Assembly (NCBI GenBank): GCA_964577935.1 | Contig: CAZOAJ010000010.1 | Location: 1 to 64,000, forward strand | Length of the DNA: 64,000 bases | Direction: 5' to 3' | From: JABDGV01 sp964577935 | GTDB taxonomy: Bacteria > Chlamydiota > Chlamydiia > Chlamydiales > FEN-1388 | In this document: in pieces, positions 44,467 to 53,724 of the stretch | Layout: the number at the start of each line of letters is the position of its first letter | Numbering within the stretch: the first letter of the stretch is position 1 | Notes under the pieces: generated by a model | Database searches by the model: none | The model's input: the letters and a program-made list of their open reading frames with translations, nothing else | What the model was told of the DNA's origin: nothing | Position numbers and translations under genes: made by a program

Positions 44467-47400
44467 TGATGATCGATCACTCCCAAAAAATATACACAGT
44501 CACATGAGCAATGATGGTAGCGATTCGACTCAGGAAGAATCAAATCAAGAGGAATCAAGCAATCAAAAAGCTTTTCCTGAAGGATCTGCATCTACAGGCT
44601 CTTCTCAGGAAAAAACTACTGAAGTCATATGCCCATTTTGCCAATCTCGATTTAAGAGAACGAATTTACGGCAAAAGAGAAAACCCCTCATCTATTGCGC
44701 ATATTGTGGAGCTCGCCTTACTCCCTCAGAACAAGATTATGTGAAACTTGCCCAGCACGGAATTGTTGAAGCCCCTCCTAAAAAAGAATTAATTCTGTTC
44801 CAAATTGGACAATACCAGATTCTCAAAAGTATTGGAAAAGGTGGAATGGGTGAGGTTTTCTTAGCTTATGATCAAGTAGCAGGAAGACGCGTCGCACTTA
44901 AAAAAATTCGCTCTGAATATATTGACTCCTTGCGACTCCGGGGCAGGTTTTTGAGGGAAGCCCGAATTTCAAGCCAACTGACACATCCTTCGATCATGCC
45001 AATCTATGATCTTCACGAAGAAGGCAACAGCCTTTACTATACAATGCCCTTCGTAGAAGGAAAAACTCTCCGTCAAATTTTGGATATTGCAAAGAAGCAC
45101 GATGAAGGCTCAAGTGGAAAAAACAGTGAAAATAGTCTTCCGAGTTTAACCTCAATTCCAGCTCTTATGAGGACATTTTCAAGTGTAGTTCAAGCTGTGG
45201 CTTACGCGCACTCAAAGGGGGTTCTTCATAGGGACTTAAAGCCTGAAAACATCATGGTCGGAAAGTATGGGGAGGTTATTATCCTCGACTGGGGCCTCAC
45301 CAAAGTTATCGATGAAGAAGAGAATGATAATATAGAGGATCTGCCCGAATCATACGCCAAGCGATCGACCATACTTACTAAAATCGGAAAAGTTGTAGGC
45401 ACTATCGCCTATATGGCTCCAGAAAGAGCTCTAAAGCTTCCAGCAACAATCCAAACAGACATCTATGCTCTTGGCGTTATTCTATATCAAATTTTAACTT
45501 TAACAATGCCATTTCATCGAAAAAGCATCGATGAATTCAATGTCCTACATCATAAAGAACAACTGATTCCACCGGAAATACGTGCCCCATATAGAGACGT
45601 TCCGCCTATTCTCTCTGAAATCGTTAAAAAATGCCTCGCTAAAGACCCAGAAAGCCGATACAAAGGATGTGACCAATTATTAAGTCATATTGAAAGTTAT
45701 CTTGAAGGTAGATCTGAGTGGTTTCCCGTAAAAGCTCTTTTCGTTAATCAAAAAGATGATTGGGAGTTTCAAGAACACATTCTTATTGCCGAACACACTG
45801 CTATTACACATGGGGTTGAGATTTCTGACTGGGTCAGTTTGATGATTTCTAAGGATTCATTTGCTGAAAATGTGATGATAGAGTGCTCAGTGACCCTCGG
45901 AAAAGATTCTCAAGGAATAGGATTGCTTGTATCTATTCCTGAAGCCATCGATCGGATACATATGACTGAAGGCTTTTGTTTATGGCTTGCCTCAGAACGA
46001 AGTACTTCTAAAACCCGTTTAATGCGTTCTTCGATTACTGTTGTAGAAGATGATAATTGCCTTCTTAAAAGCCATAAAGCCTATGAAATTCGTATGGAAA
46101 AGATTGGCAATCACCTATCTATCTATATCGACAATGAACTCTCAATGAGATACACAAGCTATATTCCAACTGTAGGAACCCGTGTTGGCCTTTTATCTAA
46201 AGATGGTGATTTCAATCTTCATAATGGATTGAAAGTCTATATTGGAAGTGAAAGCGTCACTGTCAGCTGCTTAGCAGTTCCAGATGCATTTTTAGCAAGC
46301 CGCGATTTTAATAGAGCTTTGAGCGAATATCATCGAATTGGCAAAGCATTTACAGGTCATGCTGAAGGACGTGAAGCTCTCTTTCGAGTTGGAGTAACCT
46401 ACCTAGAACAAGCCAAATCGACGAGCGACCTACATGAACGAGACGAGCTCATCAATAGCGCATCGAAGGAATTTGAAACACTTCGAGGAAGCCCTGGAGC
46501 ACCTCTTGAATACCTAGGGAAAGCGCTTATTTACGAAGCAGAAGGCGACTATGTCGAAGAAGCTAAGTGCTTCGAGCTTGCTTTTAGAAAATATCCAAGG
46601 CATCCACTGCTTCCCATTTTAGCAGAACAAATCGTCCTCCGAATGCATGAGACAACTCGTTTAAATCGAGTTGCCGCCTATCATTTCATTCTCATTGCAT
46701 CTAGGTACCTTCCTAGGCTCAGCTCAAAAAGCTGGTTTTTAGGCATATTTGAAAGCCTAAACAAACATTGGGAAGAACCTCCATTCTTCCTTTCCAAAAA
46801 TCTTGAGGGAAATGCCGAGCGACATGCCTTTACTATTAAGCTTGCCTTCTGGCTTGCAAGACCCATCATGATCCGGGAATGTATCTCGCACCTTGTCAAA
46901 GAACCTGTTATCCCAATCGGATTGATATTTGACGCACTCTCTCTGCTCACTCTCATGGGCGAAGATCATCTCCACAAAGAGGCCTTAGACGAAATCAAAC
47001 AACAGCTTTCGATCCGCGAGCAAGAAAAAAATTCAGAGTTGTTTTCACTCAACGAGGCTCTTGACTCCGGCAACTTTGACATAACTCAGAAGGCGATCAG
47101 CCGAGAGTTTGAAAGAGCTCTGTTTTTACATCTGAAGAAAAGCCCTCAGGAACCCTTAGTGCTGAAGATAAGTCAATTTCTTCTCAATCATTGTTCTCTT
47201 TTCAGTGAAGAATTTATCGAATTTATTATCCAGCAGCTTTTAGAAATTTCCTCGTTTGATCTCGCGCTTGAAATTTTGGAAAAGAAAGTTGGAAAAGAAG
47301 AGGTTGACGAAAGTTCAAAGCTATTCTTCGTACAAGGGTGTCTATTTGCATTTTTTAGAGGTGAAACAGCTGCCCTTTTTCATTTCAGTAAACTCTTCGA

Positions 47401-47596
47401 CTCAAACTTCCCCAGAACTCACCTTTTAGGGGCTCATTTCATAAACTCATCTCTTTCCCTCCGCTCAGACCATTGGATTTCCCAATCATTTTGGTGGGAA
47501 CAAAAAGAGCTTCTTCGGCAATTGGAACTCTTCAAGAAAGCCGTTCCTGAAAGTGACTATTATGAAAAAGCCTCCACCTTGATCTCTAAAACGTAA
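44459..47596 (+). CDS. pknD: Serine/threonine protein kinase PknD with zinc ribbon
   Basis: A 1,045-residue protein. Residues 58-83 form a zinc ribbon (CPFC ... CAYC), and ~118-420 a Hanks-type kinase domain: GKGGMG loop (126-131), VALKK Lys 148, HRDLKPEN (257-264), DWG (277-279, in place of DFG), and VGTIAYMAPE. After the kinase, residues ~430-620 are a beta-rich module, and ~620-1045 contain TPR-like helices. This layout matches chlamydial PknD (about 930 residues), with the zinc ribbon as an extra. The first ~55 residues are Ser/Glu/Gln-rich. ATG at 44459 overlaps the uvrA stop; the next in-frame ATG at 44504 is an alternative. Followed after 4 bases by the Nudix gene. No transmembrane helix is obvious. 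Confidence 0.9.
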   Translation: MVNDDRSLPKNIHSHMSNDGSDSTQEESNQEESSNQKAFPEGSASTGSSQEKTTEVICPFCQSRFKRTNLRQKRKPLIYCAYCGARLTPSEQDYVKLAQHGIVEAPPKKELILFQIGQYQILKSIGKGGMGEVFLAYDQVAGRRVALKKIRSEYIDSLRLRGRFLREARISSQLTHPSIMPIYDLHEEGNSLYYTMPFVEGKTLRQILDIAKKHDEGSSGKNSENSLPSLTSIPALMRTFSSVVQAVAYAHSKGVLHRDLKPENIMVGKYGEVIILDWGLTKVIDEEENDNIEDLPESYAKRSTILTKIGKVVGTIAYMAPERALKLPATIQTDIYALGVILYQILTLTMPFHRKSIDEFNVLHHKEQLIPPEIRAPYRDVPPILSEIVKKCLAKDPESRYKGCDQLLSHIESYLEGRSEWFPVKALFVNQKDDWEFQEHILIAEHTAITHGVEISDWVSLMISKDSFAENVMIECSVTLGKDSQGIGLLVSIPEAIDRIHMTEGFCLWLASERSTSKTRLMRSSITVVEDDNCLLKSHKAYEIRMEKIGNHLSIYIDNELSMRYTSYIPTVGTRVGLLSKDGDFNLHNGLKVYIGSESVTVSCLAVPDAFLASRDFNRALSEYHRIGKAFTGHAEGREALFRVGVTYLEQAKSTSDLHERDELINSASKEFETLRGSPGAPLEYLGKALIYEAEGDYVEEAKCFELAFRKYPRHPLLPILAEQIVLRMHETTRLNRVAAYHFILIASRYLPRLSSKSWFLGIFESLNKHWEEPPFFLSKNLEGNAERHAFTIKLAFWLARPIMIRECISHLVKEPVIPIGLIFDALSLLTLMGEDHLHKEALDEIKQQLSIREQEKNSELFSLNEALDSGNFDITQKAISREFERALFLHLKKSPQEPLVLKISQFLLNHCSLFSEEFIEFIIQQLLEISSFDLALEILEKKVGKEEVDESSKLFFVQGCLFAFFRGETAALFHFSKLFDSNFPRTHLLGAHFINSSLSLRSDHWISQSFWWEQKELLRQLELFKKAVPESDYYEKASTLISKT

Positions 47597-47600
47597 TAGT

Positions 47601-48158
47601 ATGTATATGATCCCTGTTATTTCTAAAGAATGTGTTTTCAAAAGCTTTGTTCAAGTATTTCGAGAAAAACTAAAACTCCCCAATACTGATTTCTATGATT
47701 ATTATACCGTAGAAACACGCCCTGAAAGCGTCATGACAATTATCTTAAACGGAAAAAATGAGATTCTCATCACAAAGGAATGGCGCCCTGCAGTTTCAGA
47801 TTTTGTACTTTCATTTCCAGGTGGTTTCTTGGATGACAACGAAAACCCTGAAACTTGCGCCCTGAGAGAGGCTCTTGAAGAAACAGGCTGGATATGCAGC
47901 GTCAAGCGATATTTGGGTAGTTGTTATCCATTACCAGGACTACTTCGTCAAAAAATGCATATATTTCTTCTTGAGGCCAAGGAATATAGAAAGCCAATGC
48001 TTGAACCTACTGAGTCTATTCAAACGTCCTGGATTTCCATGGAAGAATTTAAAGAGTATCTATTAAGAAATGAATCTCTTGATGGAGTAATGCTCTCTGC
48101 AGTTTCTCTTATGCTGCTTGATAAGTCATTCGATATGCCATGGAGCCCAGAGCAATAA
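47601..48158 (+). CDS. Nudix hydrolase
   Basis: A 185-residue protein with a perfect Nudix box (Gx5Ex7REUxEExGU) at about residues 74-96: GGFLDDNENPETC followed by ALREALEETGW. The surrounding fold (an opening strand with TVETRPESVMTIIL, then EWRPAVSDFVLSFPGG) resembles ADP-ribose / sugar-nucleotide pyrophosphatases. It hydrolyses nucleoside diphosphates linked to another group; the exact substrate is unknown. It is the last gene of a uvrA-pknD-nudix run (gaps of -8 and +4 bases) and overlaps the convergent gene at its 3' end by 50 bases. Confidence 0.9.
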   Translation: MYMIPVISKECVFKSFVQVFREKLKLPNTDFYDYYTVETRPESVMTIILNGKNEILITKEWRPAVSDFVLSFPGGFLDDNENPETCALREALEETGWICSVKRYLGSCYPLPGLLRQKMHIFLLEAKEYRKPMLEPTESIQTSWISMEEFKEYLLRNESLDGVMLSAVSLMLLDKSFDMPWSPEQ

Positions 48159-49164
48159 GTTTTTCTGCTCCAAGGCCTAGGTATTTAAAAGTTTCAGAAC
48201 CTATCTCATGAACCTTGCTCATGATTTTTTGAGCCATAGTTTGCGCACCTGGGTCGATAATATCATCTTTCATAAACAGGCTTTCACTCGTATCTAATAC
48301 GCCTAAAACCGTGGCGGAGACACCATATATAGATCCTCCAATCATCGGAAGACACGGAAGCGCTATAAGAAGAATAGACCCAAATAATAAAGAAGCATTT
48401 AAGATAGTTTTAGCAATATTGATACCAAGTTTTATAGAAACCCTCTCCTTCATTTTCGAATAGAATTCTTCTGTATCAGCTAATGATCCTCGCTTATTTT
48501 TTTTAAGATTTTTGATTAAGCTCTCTATTTTTTCAGATAAAGCACAGCTCTTGGAAAGCCCCAATTCCTTTTTCATATCATTGATATCTTGTTTCTGTAA
48601 TTTGTACAGTTGATTCAATGCAGATTTTCTTGTTCTTTTGCTTTCCGAACCGCTTTTAATAATGCTAAATATTCTTCCAACTGAACACAGCTTCCAAGCT
48701 TCTAAACCAGTACTAATAACCATGGCGGGCAAAAAAACCAGATTAAGGAGAGGCGATTTTGAAAGAAATGTAATTACTTTAAGAGATTGAAATACTTTCA
48801 ACGTACTTATCAAATCGCCTAAAGCCCGAAATCCTTCATGTAAAATTTTTAAAAAAGATTGGAAAATTACTTTTATTTTTTTTGTCGTTGATACCTGACA
48901 GATGTGCTGGACAATTTTTTTCATTCTGAACGGAATGACTAGAAGTCTGGCAACTCTAATTGATCTAATTCTTTTCAGAAAACTATCAGAAATTTTTATG
49001 AAATCTTGAAATAAAATACTATGCGAATTAATAAAGGATATTATATCATCTACCGTTTTGGCCGATTTGTACACAATCTTAATGCCAGATTCCGCGTAAT
49101 CAAAAATTCTATCTGAATTTTGAAGCCCCGCGACCGATGAATTAGAGAGACTGTTTTCTATCAT
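48109..49164 (-). CDS. Membrane protein with Inc-like bilobed hydrophobic region
   Basis: A 351-residue protein with no signal peptide, basic helical segments, one hydrophobic stretch at 138-155 (LLNLVFLPAMVISTGLEA) and a long bilobed one at ~252-290 (ILNASLLFGSILLIALP, then MIGGSIYGVSATVLGVL). Paired hydrophobic segments separated by a short turn are the hallmark of chlamydial inclusion-membrane (Inc) proteins, which type III secretion inserts in the host vacuole membrane. Here the turn (CLP) is short and the N-terminal stretch is longer than in classical Incs, so the assignment is tentative. Its 3' end overlaps the Nudix gene by 50 bases on the opposite strand. Confidence 0.55.
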   Translation of the reverse strand: MIENSLSNSSVAGLQNSDRIFDYAESGIKIVYKSAKTVDDIISFINSHSILFQDFIKISDSFLKRIRSIRVARLLVIPFRMKKIVQHICQVSTTKKIKVIFQSFLKILHEGFRALGDLISTLKVFQSLKVITFLSKSPLLNLVFLPAMVISTGLEAWKLCSVGRIFSIIKSGSESKRTRKSALNQLYKLQKQDINDMKKELGLSKSCALSEKIESLIKNLKKNKRGSLADTEEFYSKMKERVSIKLGINIAKTILNASLLFGSILLIALPCLPMIGGSIYGVSATVLGVLDTSESLFMKDDIIDPGAQTMAQKIMSKVHEIGSETFKYLGLGAEKLIALGSMAYRMTYQAA

Positions 49165-49255
49165 TTATAGTGATTTTATTTAGTCACATTATAACAAAAA
49201 TAAAAAATAATTTAAATAAATTATTTCAAACTTTTAATTAGGACCAAATTATATT

Positions 49256-50614
49256 ATGTCAGCAGCTCTATTCAACCCATCCCAAAATTCAAGCACCCCC
49301 CCCCTTTATCCAAAATTCTATGGAGACATTTTTGATAATCATCGAGTTCACATAAAGATAGACAGATCAAATTTAACTATAAGATTTAAAGAAGCGAATT
49401 ACTCCAAAGAGGGATGGTTACAAATCCGACTAAAAACTGGAAAATCCGTTAGACAACTCTCTATCTCCTCAGATGATCTGAAGGTTGCACTCGGCTCCAT
49501 ACATGCTCTTTTTACCGCCACCACTCAAAAATTCGAAGATGCTTTATCTCACTCAGGATTTCTGTCTAAACATACAAAGCTATGTGTTGCACTATGCGAT
49601 TTATTAGGAAACATCTCCCTTGCTCATATGGCATACAAAGTTTTTAAAAAAACTCTTGAAGAAACCAAAGAATCTCTTGTTCTCAACCAAAACCTAGCAC
49701 ACGTACAAACTCTTGATCTGGATGATAAATCCCAGATGCATATTTTTTTAATGGCTAACGATGAACAAAATGTCCATGGATACACCTTTACTCAGGACAG
49801 TCTTCTTGGAACTGGAAGCAGCAAAAGCGCATACAAGTCAATTAGCCTTCCTTCGGGCGAACTCAAAGCCTTGTATCTACCATCCCCAAAAAATCATGAG
49901 ATTGCTCTCTATGAGAAAACTTCTCGTGCCCTTCAACGTGAAATGGCATCCGCAGCAATCATCAGAAAGCGCGTCCACAATATCGTTGCTCCCTCGCTGT
50001 TCAAACTCGTGGCGAATGTAATTCCACTAGGTATTGGCCTTTTATGCGATGGCACGCTTGCCAACCTCATAAAACTTAAAAAACCTTTGAATCTTGTCCA
50101 TATATGTCAACTTATCGCTATCGTTGCAGATCTGCACAAAATAGGAATTCTTCATCTCGACTTAAAACCATCAAATATCTACGTCAAAAATGGGAATATT
50201 TATTTAGGAGACCTTGAGTTTTGCTCTCAAGAAATGGAGCAGACTCCTTTTAAAGGAACCTTAACCTACATGGCTCCTGAATGCTTTCCATATATCGAAG
50301 AACTTGCAGAAGACAATCAGATGAAATCGGCAAAAAGCTCATGGATTCCAACACAAAAAATCGATATCTGGGCGCTTGGCTGTACACTCCATCAAATGAT
50401 TTATTCTAAGCATCCCTTCACGAAGCAAGCTTATGAAGACATCTCAAAAGGCAATCTCCTGAAGTTCAATTCGGAGTACACACATCTTATGGACTTCTTA
50501 TCAGAAGAACCCGTAGGACCGCTTCAAAATATACTCATTCAATCTCTACAGCTTAAGCCTGACGATAGAGCATCTGCAGAAGGACTTCAAGGGATGTTGA
50601 AATTACATCAATAA
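49256..50614 (+). CDS. Atypical protein kinase-like protein
   Basis: A 452-residue protein. Residues 1-175 are a non-kinase N-terminal domain; 180-450 is a kinase fold. The glycine-rich loop is LLGTGSSKSAYK (183-194), the catalytic loop HLDLKPSN (300-307) is intact, but the metal-binding DFG is DLE (319-321) and the usual AxK lysine is not recognisable (ALY at 205-207). GTLTYMAPE and DIWALGCTLHQMIYSKHPF are conserved. So it may be an active but unusual kinase or a pseudokinase. No membrane segment; no signal peptide. It is preceded by AT-rich DNA and ends 12 bases inside the convergent phosphoglucomutase gene. The 5'-truncated gene at position 2 shares the DLE variant. Confidence 0.8.
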   Translation: MSAALFNPSQNSSTPPLYPKFYGDIFDNHRVHIKIDRSNLTIRFKEANYSKEGWLQIRLKTGKSVRQLSISSDDLKVALGSIHALFTATTQKFEDALSHSGFLSKHTKLCVALCDLLGNISLAHMAYKVFKKTLEETKESLVLNQNLAHVQTLDLDDKSQMHIFLMANDEQNVHGYTFTQDSLLGTGSSKSAYKSISLPSGELKALYLPSPKNHEIALYEKTSRALQREMASAAIIRKRVHNIVAPSLFKLVANVIPLGIGLLCDGTLANLIKLKKPLNLVHICQLIAIVADLHKIGILHLDLKPSNIYVKNGNIYLGDLEFCSQEMEQTPFKGTLTYMAPECFPYIEELAEDNQMKSAKSSWIPTQKIDIWALGCTLHQMIYSKHPFTKQAYEDISKGNLLKFNSEYTHLMDFLSEEPVGPLQNILIQSLQLKPDDRASAEGLQGMLKLHQ

Positions 50615-52405
50615 CAGGTTTAGAGCTTCTTCAAGATGAGAGAGCTCTGCATCACATAATGCCTCATCCTGAGCTCGTGCCATAAGGTAGGTTTTTATCT
50701 TAGGCTCTGTTCCGGACGGTCGAATAATAACCTTAGCCTCATCTTCAAGCGTAAATATGAGAACATTAGAACGAGGAAGGTCTGCCGACTCCAATCGTGA
50801 ACTATTTTGATCTGAACTCTTCTGCATAAGAAGGTCTTCGAATAAAACCACCTGCTTATTCGCGATCTCGCTTGGAGGATTCAATCGAATGTTCTTCATA
50901 AGCTCGTCCATTGCTAAACGCCCATCCTTCGTTTCAGGATAGGAATAGGTAAGCAAACGCTCCTTATACACGCCGTACTCATCCCATAAGGCAACAAGTT
51001 GGTCATATAAAGTTTTTCCATGACTCCTCGCAGCACATGCAATTTCAACGAGTAACCTACTTGCCGAAATTGCATCCTTATCACGAGCATGTGTGCCATA
51101 GAGCGTGCCATATGACTCCTCCCCGCCAAGAATAAATTGGGGTGATTCCGGCTGAGATTCCCACACTCTGATTTTTTCCGCGAAATATTTAAACCCAGGA
51201 AGGACACTCACTACTTGAACGTGATATTTTTTACAAATCGCATCAATAAGCGGGGTAGCAACTATTGATTTAATAACGGTAGCACGTGGGGGCAGCTTCT
51301 TCTGTTGGGTTAAGGTATCGAGGACATATTGGGTCATGAGAGCAAAAATCTGATTCCCGTTGAGCATAAAACATGGCTCTTTATTTGGCCTAAAACAGGC
51401 AGATATAGCTCCTAGTCGATCTGCGTCGGGATCTGTCGCAATAAAAAGATCGTATCCATCGAGAATCAGCTGTTTTCTTCCTAATTCAAGAGCTTGAGCC
51501 TCTTCCGGGTTTGGTCGCTTGGTGGTTGGAAACCGCCCATCTGGGATTCTTTGTGCCTCTACAAAAGCAAAATGCTCTATCCCAATGTTTTTCAAAGCCT
51601 CAGGCATGATCGTACCACCAGCACCATGAAGGTTGCTGTAAAGAATCCGTATCGTCTTCCCTTGATCCAAAACCATCGACGGATTTAAAGGCTTTGGAAG
51701 AGCCTTCAGATATTCAGCATCAACATTAATACGCTGAATTAGTGGAGAGTCAGGCTCCGAAAGGCGCACTTGATCAGGACCACTGACTGATTGAAATTCA
51801 TTGAGAATACCTGAATCATGGGGCGGTAAAACTTGGCCACCATCTGACCAATAGACCTTATAGCCATTGTATTCTGGGGGATTATGAGATGCTGTAATCA
51901 TAATGGCGCTTGAAGCTTTCAGGAACCGACAAGCAAATGATATTTCAGGAGTTGGTCGTAGATCATCAAAAAGATAAGCGGTAGATCCAGATGCTGCGAC
52001 AACACGGGCCGCAATTTCAGCAAAAATCTTTGAATTAATCCTCGAATCATAACCGATAACAACCGAGTGTTTTGAATCGGGATCTACCTTCATAATATAG
52101 TTGATAAGGGCTTGTGTTGCCATACCAACAGTATGGATATTCATTCGATTCGTCCCGAGCCCCATAATCCCTCTCATACCACCGGTTCCAAAACTTAGGA
52201 GGGTATAAAAAGCGTCTTCGAGGCTATGCGGATCAGTATCTAGAGCATTTCGGATTTCTTCTTTCTCAGTTTCATCTATAGAGCTTTGAAGCCAAATAGC
52301 AATTCTATCAAAAGCTTCAGGCGAAAGAGTCGGCATGTTTCGAATCTCTTTGTTGTTAAAAAAATTGGTATTTTCAATTTTATCTGATTTCGGTTTAGTG
52401 CTCAT
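50603..52405 (-). CDS. Phosphoglucomutase/phosphomannomutase
   Basis: A 600-residue alpha-D-phosphohexomutase. Catalytic serine loop TASHNPPEYNGYK near residue 170, metal loop DPDADRLG near 325, sugar-specificity loop GGEESYGTLYG near 430, and the phosphate-binding domain (VIIRPSGTEPKIKTYL) at the C-terminus. Interconverts hexose 1- and 6-phosphates for glycogen or sugar-nucleotide synthesis. The size and GGEESYG loop match PgcA-like phosphoglucomutases rather than GlmM. Residues 1-24 (MSTKPKSDKIENTNFFNNKE) may be an over-extended start: the ATG for MPTLSPEAF is a reasonable alternative. Confidence 0.93.
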   Translation of the reverse strand: MSTKPKSDKIENTNFFNNKEIRNMPTLSPEAFDRIAIWLQSSIDETEKEEIRNALDTDPHSLEDAFYTLLSFGTGGMRGIMGLGTNRMNIHTVGMATQALINYIMKVDPDSKHSVVIGYDSRINSKIFAEIAARVVAASGSTAYLFDDLRPTPEISFACRFLKASSAIMITASHNPPEYNGYKVYWSDGGQVLPPHDSGILNEFQSVSGPDQVRLSEPDSPLIQRINVDAEYLKALPKPLNPSMVLDQGKTIRILYSNLHGAGGTIMPEALKNIGIEHFAFVEAQRIPDGRFPTTKRPNPEEAQALELGRKQLILDGYDLFIATDPDADRLGAISACFRPNKEPCFMLNGNQIFALMTQYVLDTLTQQKKLPPRATVIKSIVATPLIDAICKKYHVQVVSVLPGFKYFAEKIRVWESQPESPQFILGGEESYGTLYGTHARDKDAISASRLLVEIACAARSHGKTLYDQLVALWDEYGVYKERLLTYSYPETKDGRLAMDELMKNIRLNPPSEIANKQVVLFEDLLMQKSSDQNSSRLESADLPRSNVLIFTLEDEAKVIIRPSGTEPKIKTYLMARAQDEALCDAELSHLEEALNLLLM

Positions 52406-52517
52406 TCAAGAATGCCATCTCATAATAATTCCAAATGGAGATTGTGATAATGATGAGTTTTTCGCGAGGAAAAAGTACGCTTTTCACTTATACTTCCTAA
52501 AAAATGGATCCTATTTA

Positions 52518-52766
52518 ATGAAACCCCATTACACAATAACCAGTCATGTTAAGTGCCCATTTTCACATACAGTGCATGGAATTGTTGTTTCTCCTCGTGG
52601 AAAAATATGACACGGTCCACAATCTTGGAACTCGATTATTACCCCCGATGGATTGGGAACTACCATAACTGAAATGTCACTTGAAGAAATCAGTAGAATC
52701 TCAACGAGAGATGGAGCCCTTTCCTCATTAAAGAACTACCTTGTAAGCCATCTGGAGGCTACGTGA
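52518..52766 (+). pseudogene. Mini-gene interrupted by an in-frame TGA, coupled to rnz
   Basis: A frame of 82 codons (MKPHYTITSHVKCPFSH at the start, RDGALSSLKNYLVSHLEAT at the end) with one internal TGA at codon 31 (52608-52610). The same frame stays open on both sides of the stop, and its final TGA (52764-52766) overlaps the GTG start of rnz (52763), as expected for a translated upstream gene. Either the gene is recently inactivated, the stop is read through, or the downstream 51 codons are translated from an internal start. No family recognised. The gap before it (52406-52517) holds no gene. Confidence 0.4.
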
Positions 52767-53683
52767 GCGTAAAAGACCTGATAGTACTTGGCACTTCATC
52801 CCAACAACCCACTCGCTACCGCAATCATGGTGCTTATCTTTTCAGATGGAATAATGAAGGCTTTTTATTCGACCCGGGTGAGGGAACTCAAAGGCAGTTC
52901 ATCTTCGCAGACGTTGCTCCCCCTACGGTAACTCGAATATTCATTTCTCATTTTCATGGCGACCATTGCCTAGGTCTAGGCTCTATGTTAATGAGACTAA
53001 ACCTGGATAAGGTAACACACCCTATACACTGCTACTACCCTGCCAGCGGAAAGAAATTTTTTGACAGACTCAGATATGGCACAATATATCATGAGAATAT
53101 TCAAGTGATTGAGCATCCTGTAGACAAACCAGGATTAGTCCATGATGATGGTAAATTCAGGATTGAGGCTCAATTTCTCGAGCATGGGGTTGAAAATATC
53201 GGATGGCGCATCACCGAACGCGACTCAATTCGCTTTGATAAGGAAAAGCTCAAAGAATTTGGAGTTTTAGGACCACTCGTAAGGAAGCTAGAACAAGAGG
53301 GTTCACTCCTAATTGAAGGGAAAACGGTGCATCTTAATGAAGTCAGCCAGATTCGTAAAGGAGAGTCTATAGCTGTTGTAATCGATACAAGACCTTGTAC
53401 TGAAGCGATTGAACTCGCTCGAGGGGCAAAACTTCTTCTTGCTGAAAGCACCTACCTCGATCAAGATCGTGATCTAGCAAAAAAACATCACCACCTAACA
53501 GCAAAACAAGCTGCTGAAATTGCCATCAAAGCCAATGTAGACATGCTTGTTTTAACGCATTTCTCTGCACGATATCTTGACACATCGTCCTTCGAAAGAG
53601 AGGCTCGCGAAGTATTTCCACACACCTTTGCAGCAAACGATCTGGAACGCTTTTCCTTCGCTTCTAGAAGACATCCCAATTAA
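52763..53683 (+). CDS. rnz: Ribonuclease Z
   Basis: A 306-residue metallo-beta-lactamase-fold tRNA 3' processing nuclease. The zinc motif SHFHGDHCLGLGSML (HxHxDH) is at about residues 62-76, and FLEHGVENIGWRI and LTHFSARY carry further metal ligands. It cuts precursor tRNAs after the discriminator base, which fits the absence of encoded CCA in both tRNA genes here. GTG start overlapping the stop of the upstream interrupted mini-gene; no separate ribosome binding site is evident. Confidence 0.96.
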   Translation: MSVKDLIVLGTSSQQPTRYRNHGAYLFRWNNEGFLFDPGEGTQRQFIFADVAPPTVTRIFISHFHGDHCLGLGSMLMRLNLDKVTHPIHCYYPASGKKFFDRLRYGTIYHENIQVIEHPVDKPGLVHDDGKFRIEAQFLEHGVENIGWRITERDSIRFDKEKLKEFGVLGPLVRKLEQEGSLLIEGKTVHLNEVSQIRKGESIAVVIDTRPCTEAIELARGAKLLLAESTYLDQDRDLAKKHHHLTAKQAAEIAIKANVDMLVLTHFSARYLDTSSFEREAREVFPHTFAANDLERFSFASRRHPN

Positions 53684-53724
53684 TTTTTAGCAAGGGAGCA
53701 AGATCTTCTTTTTTCAAGGCAGCC

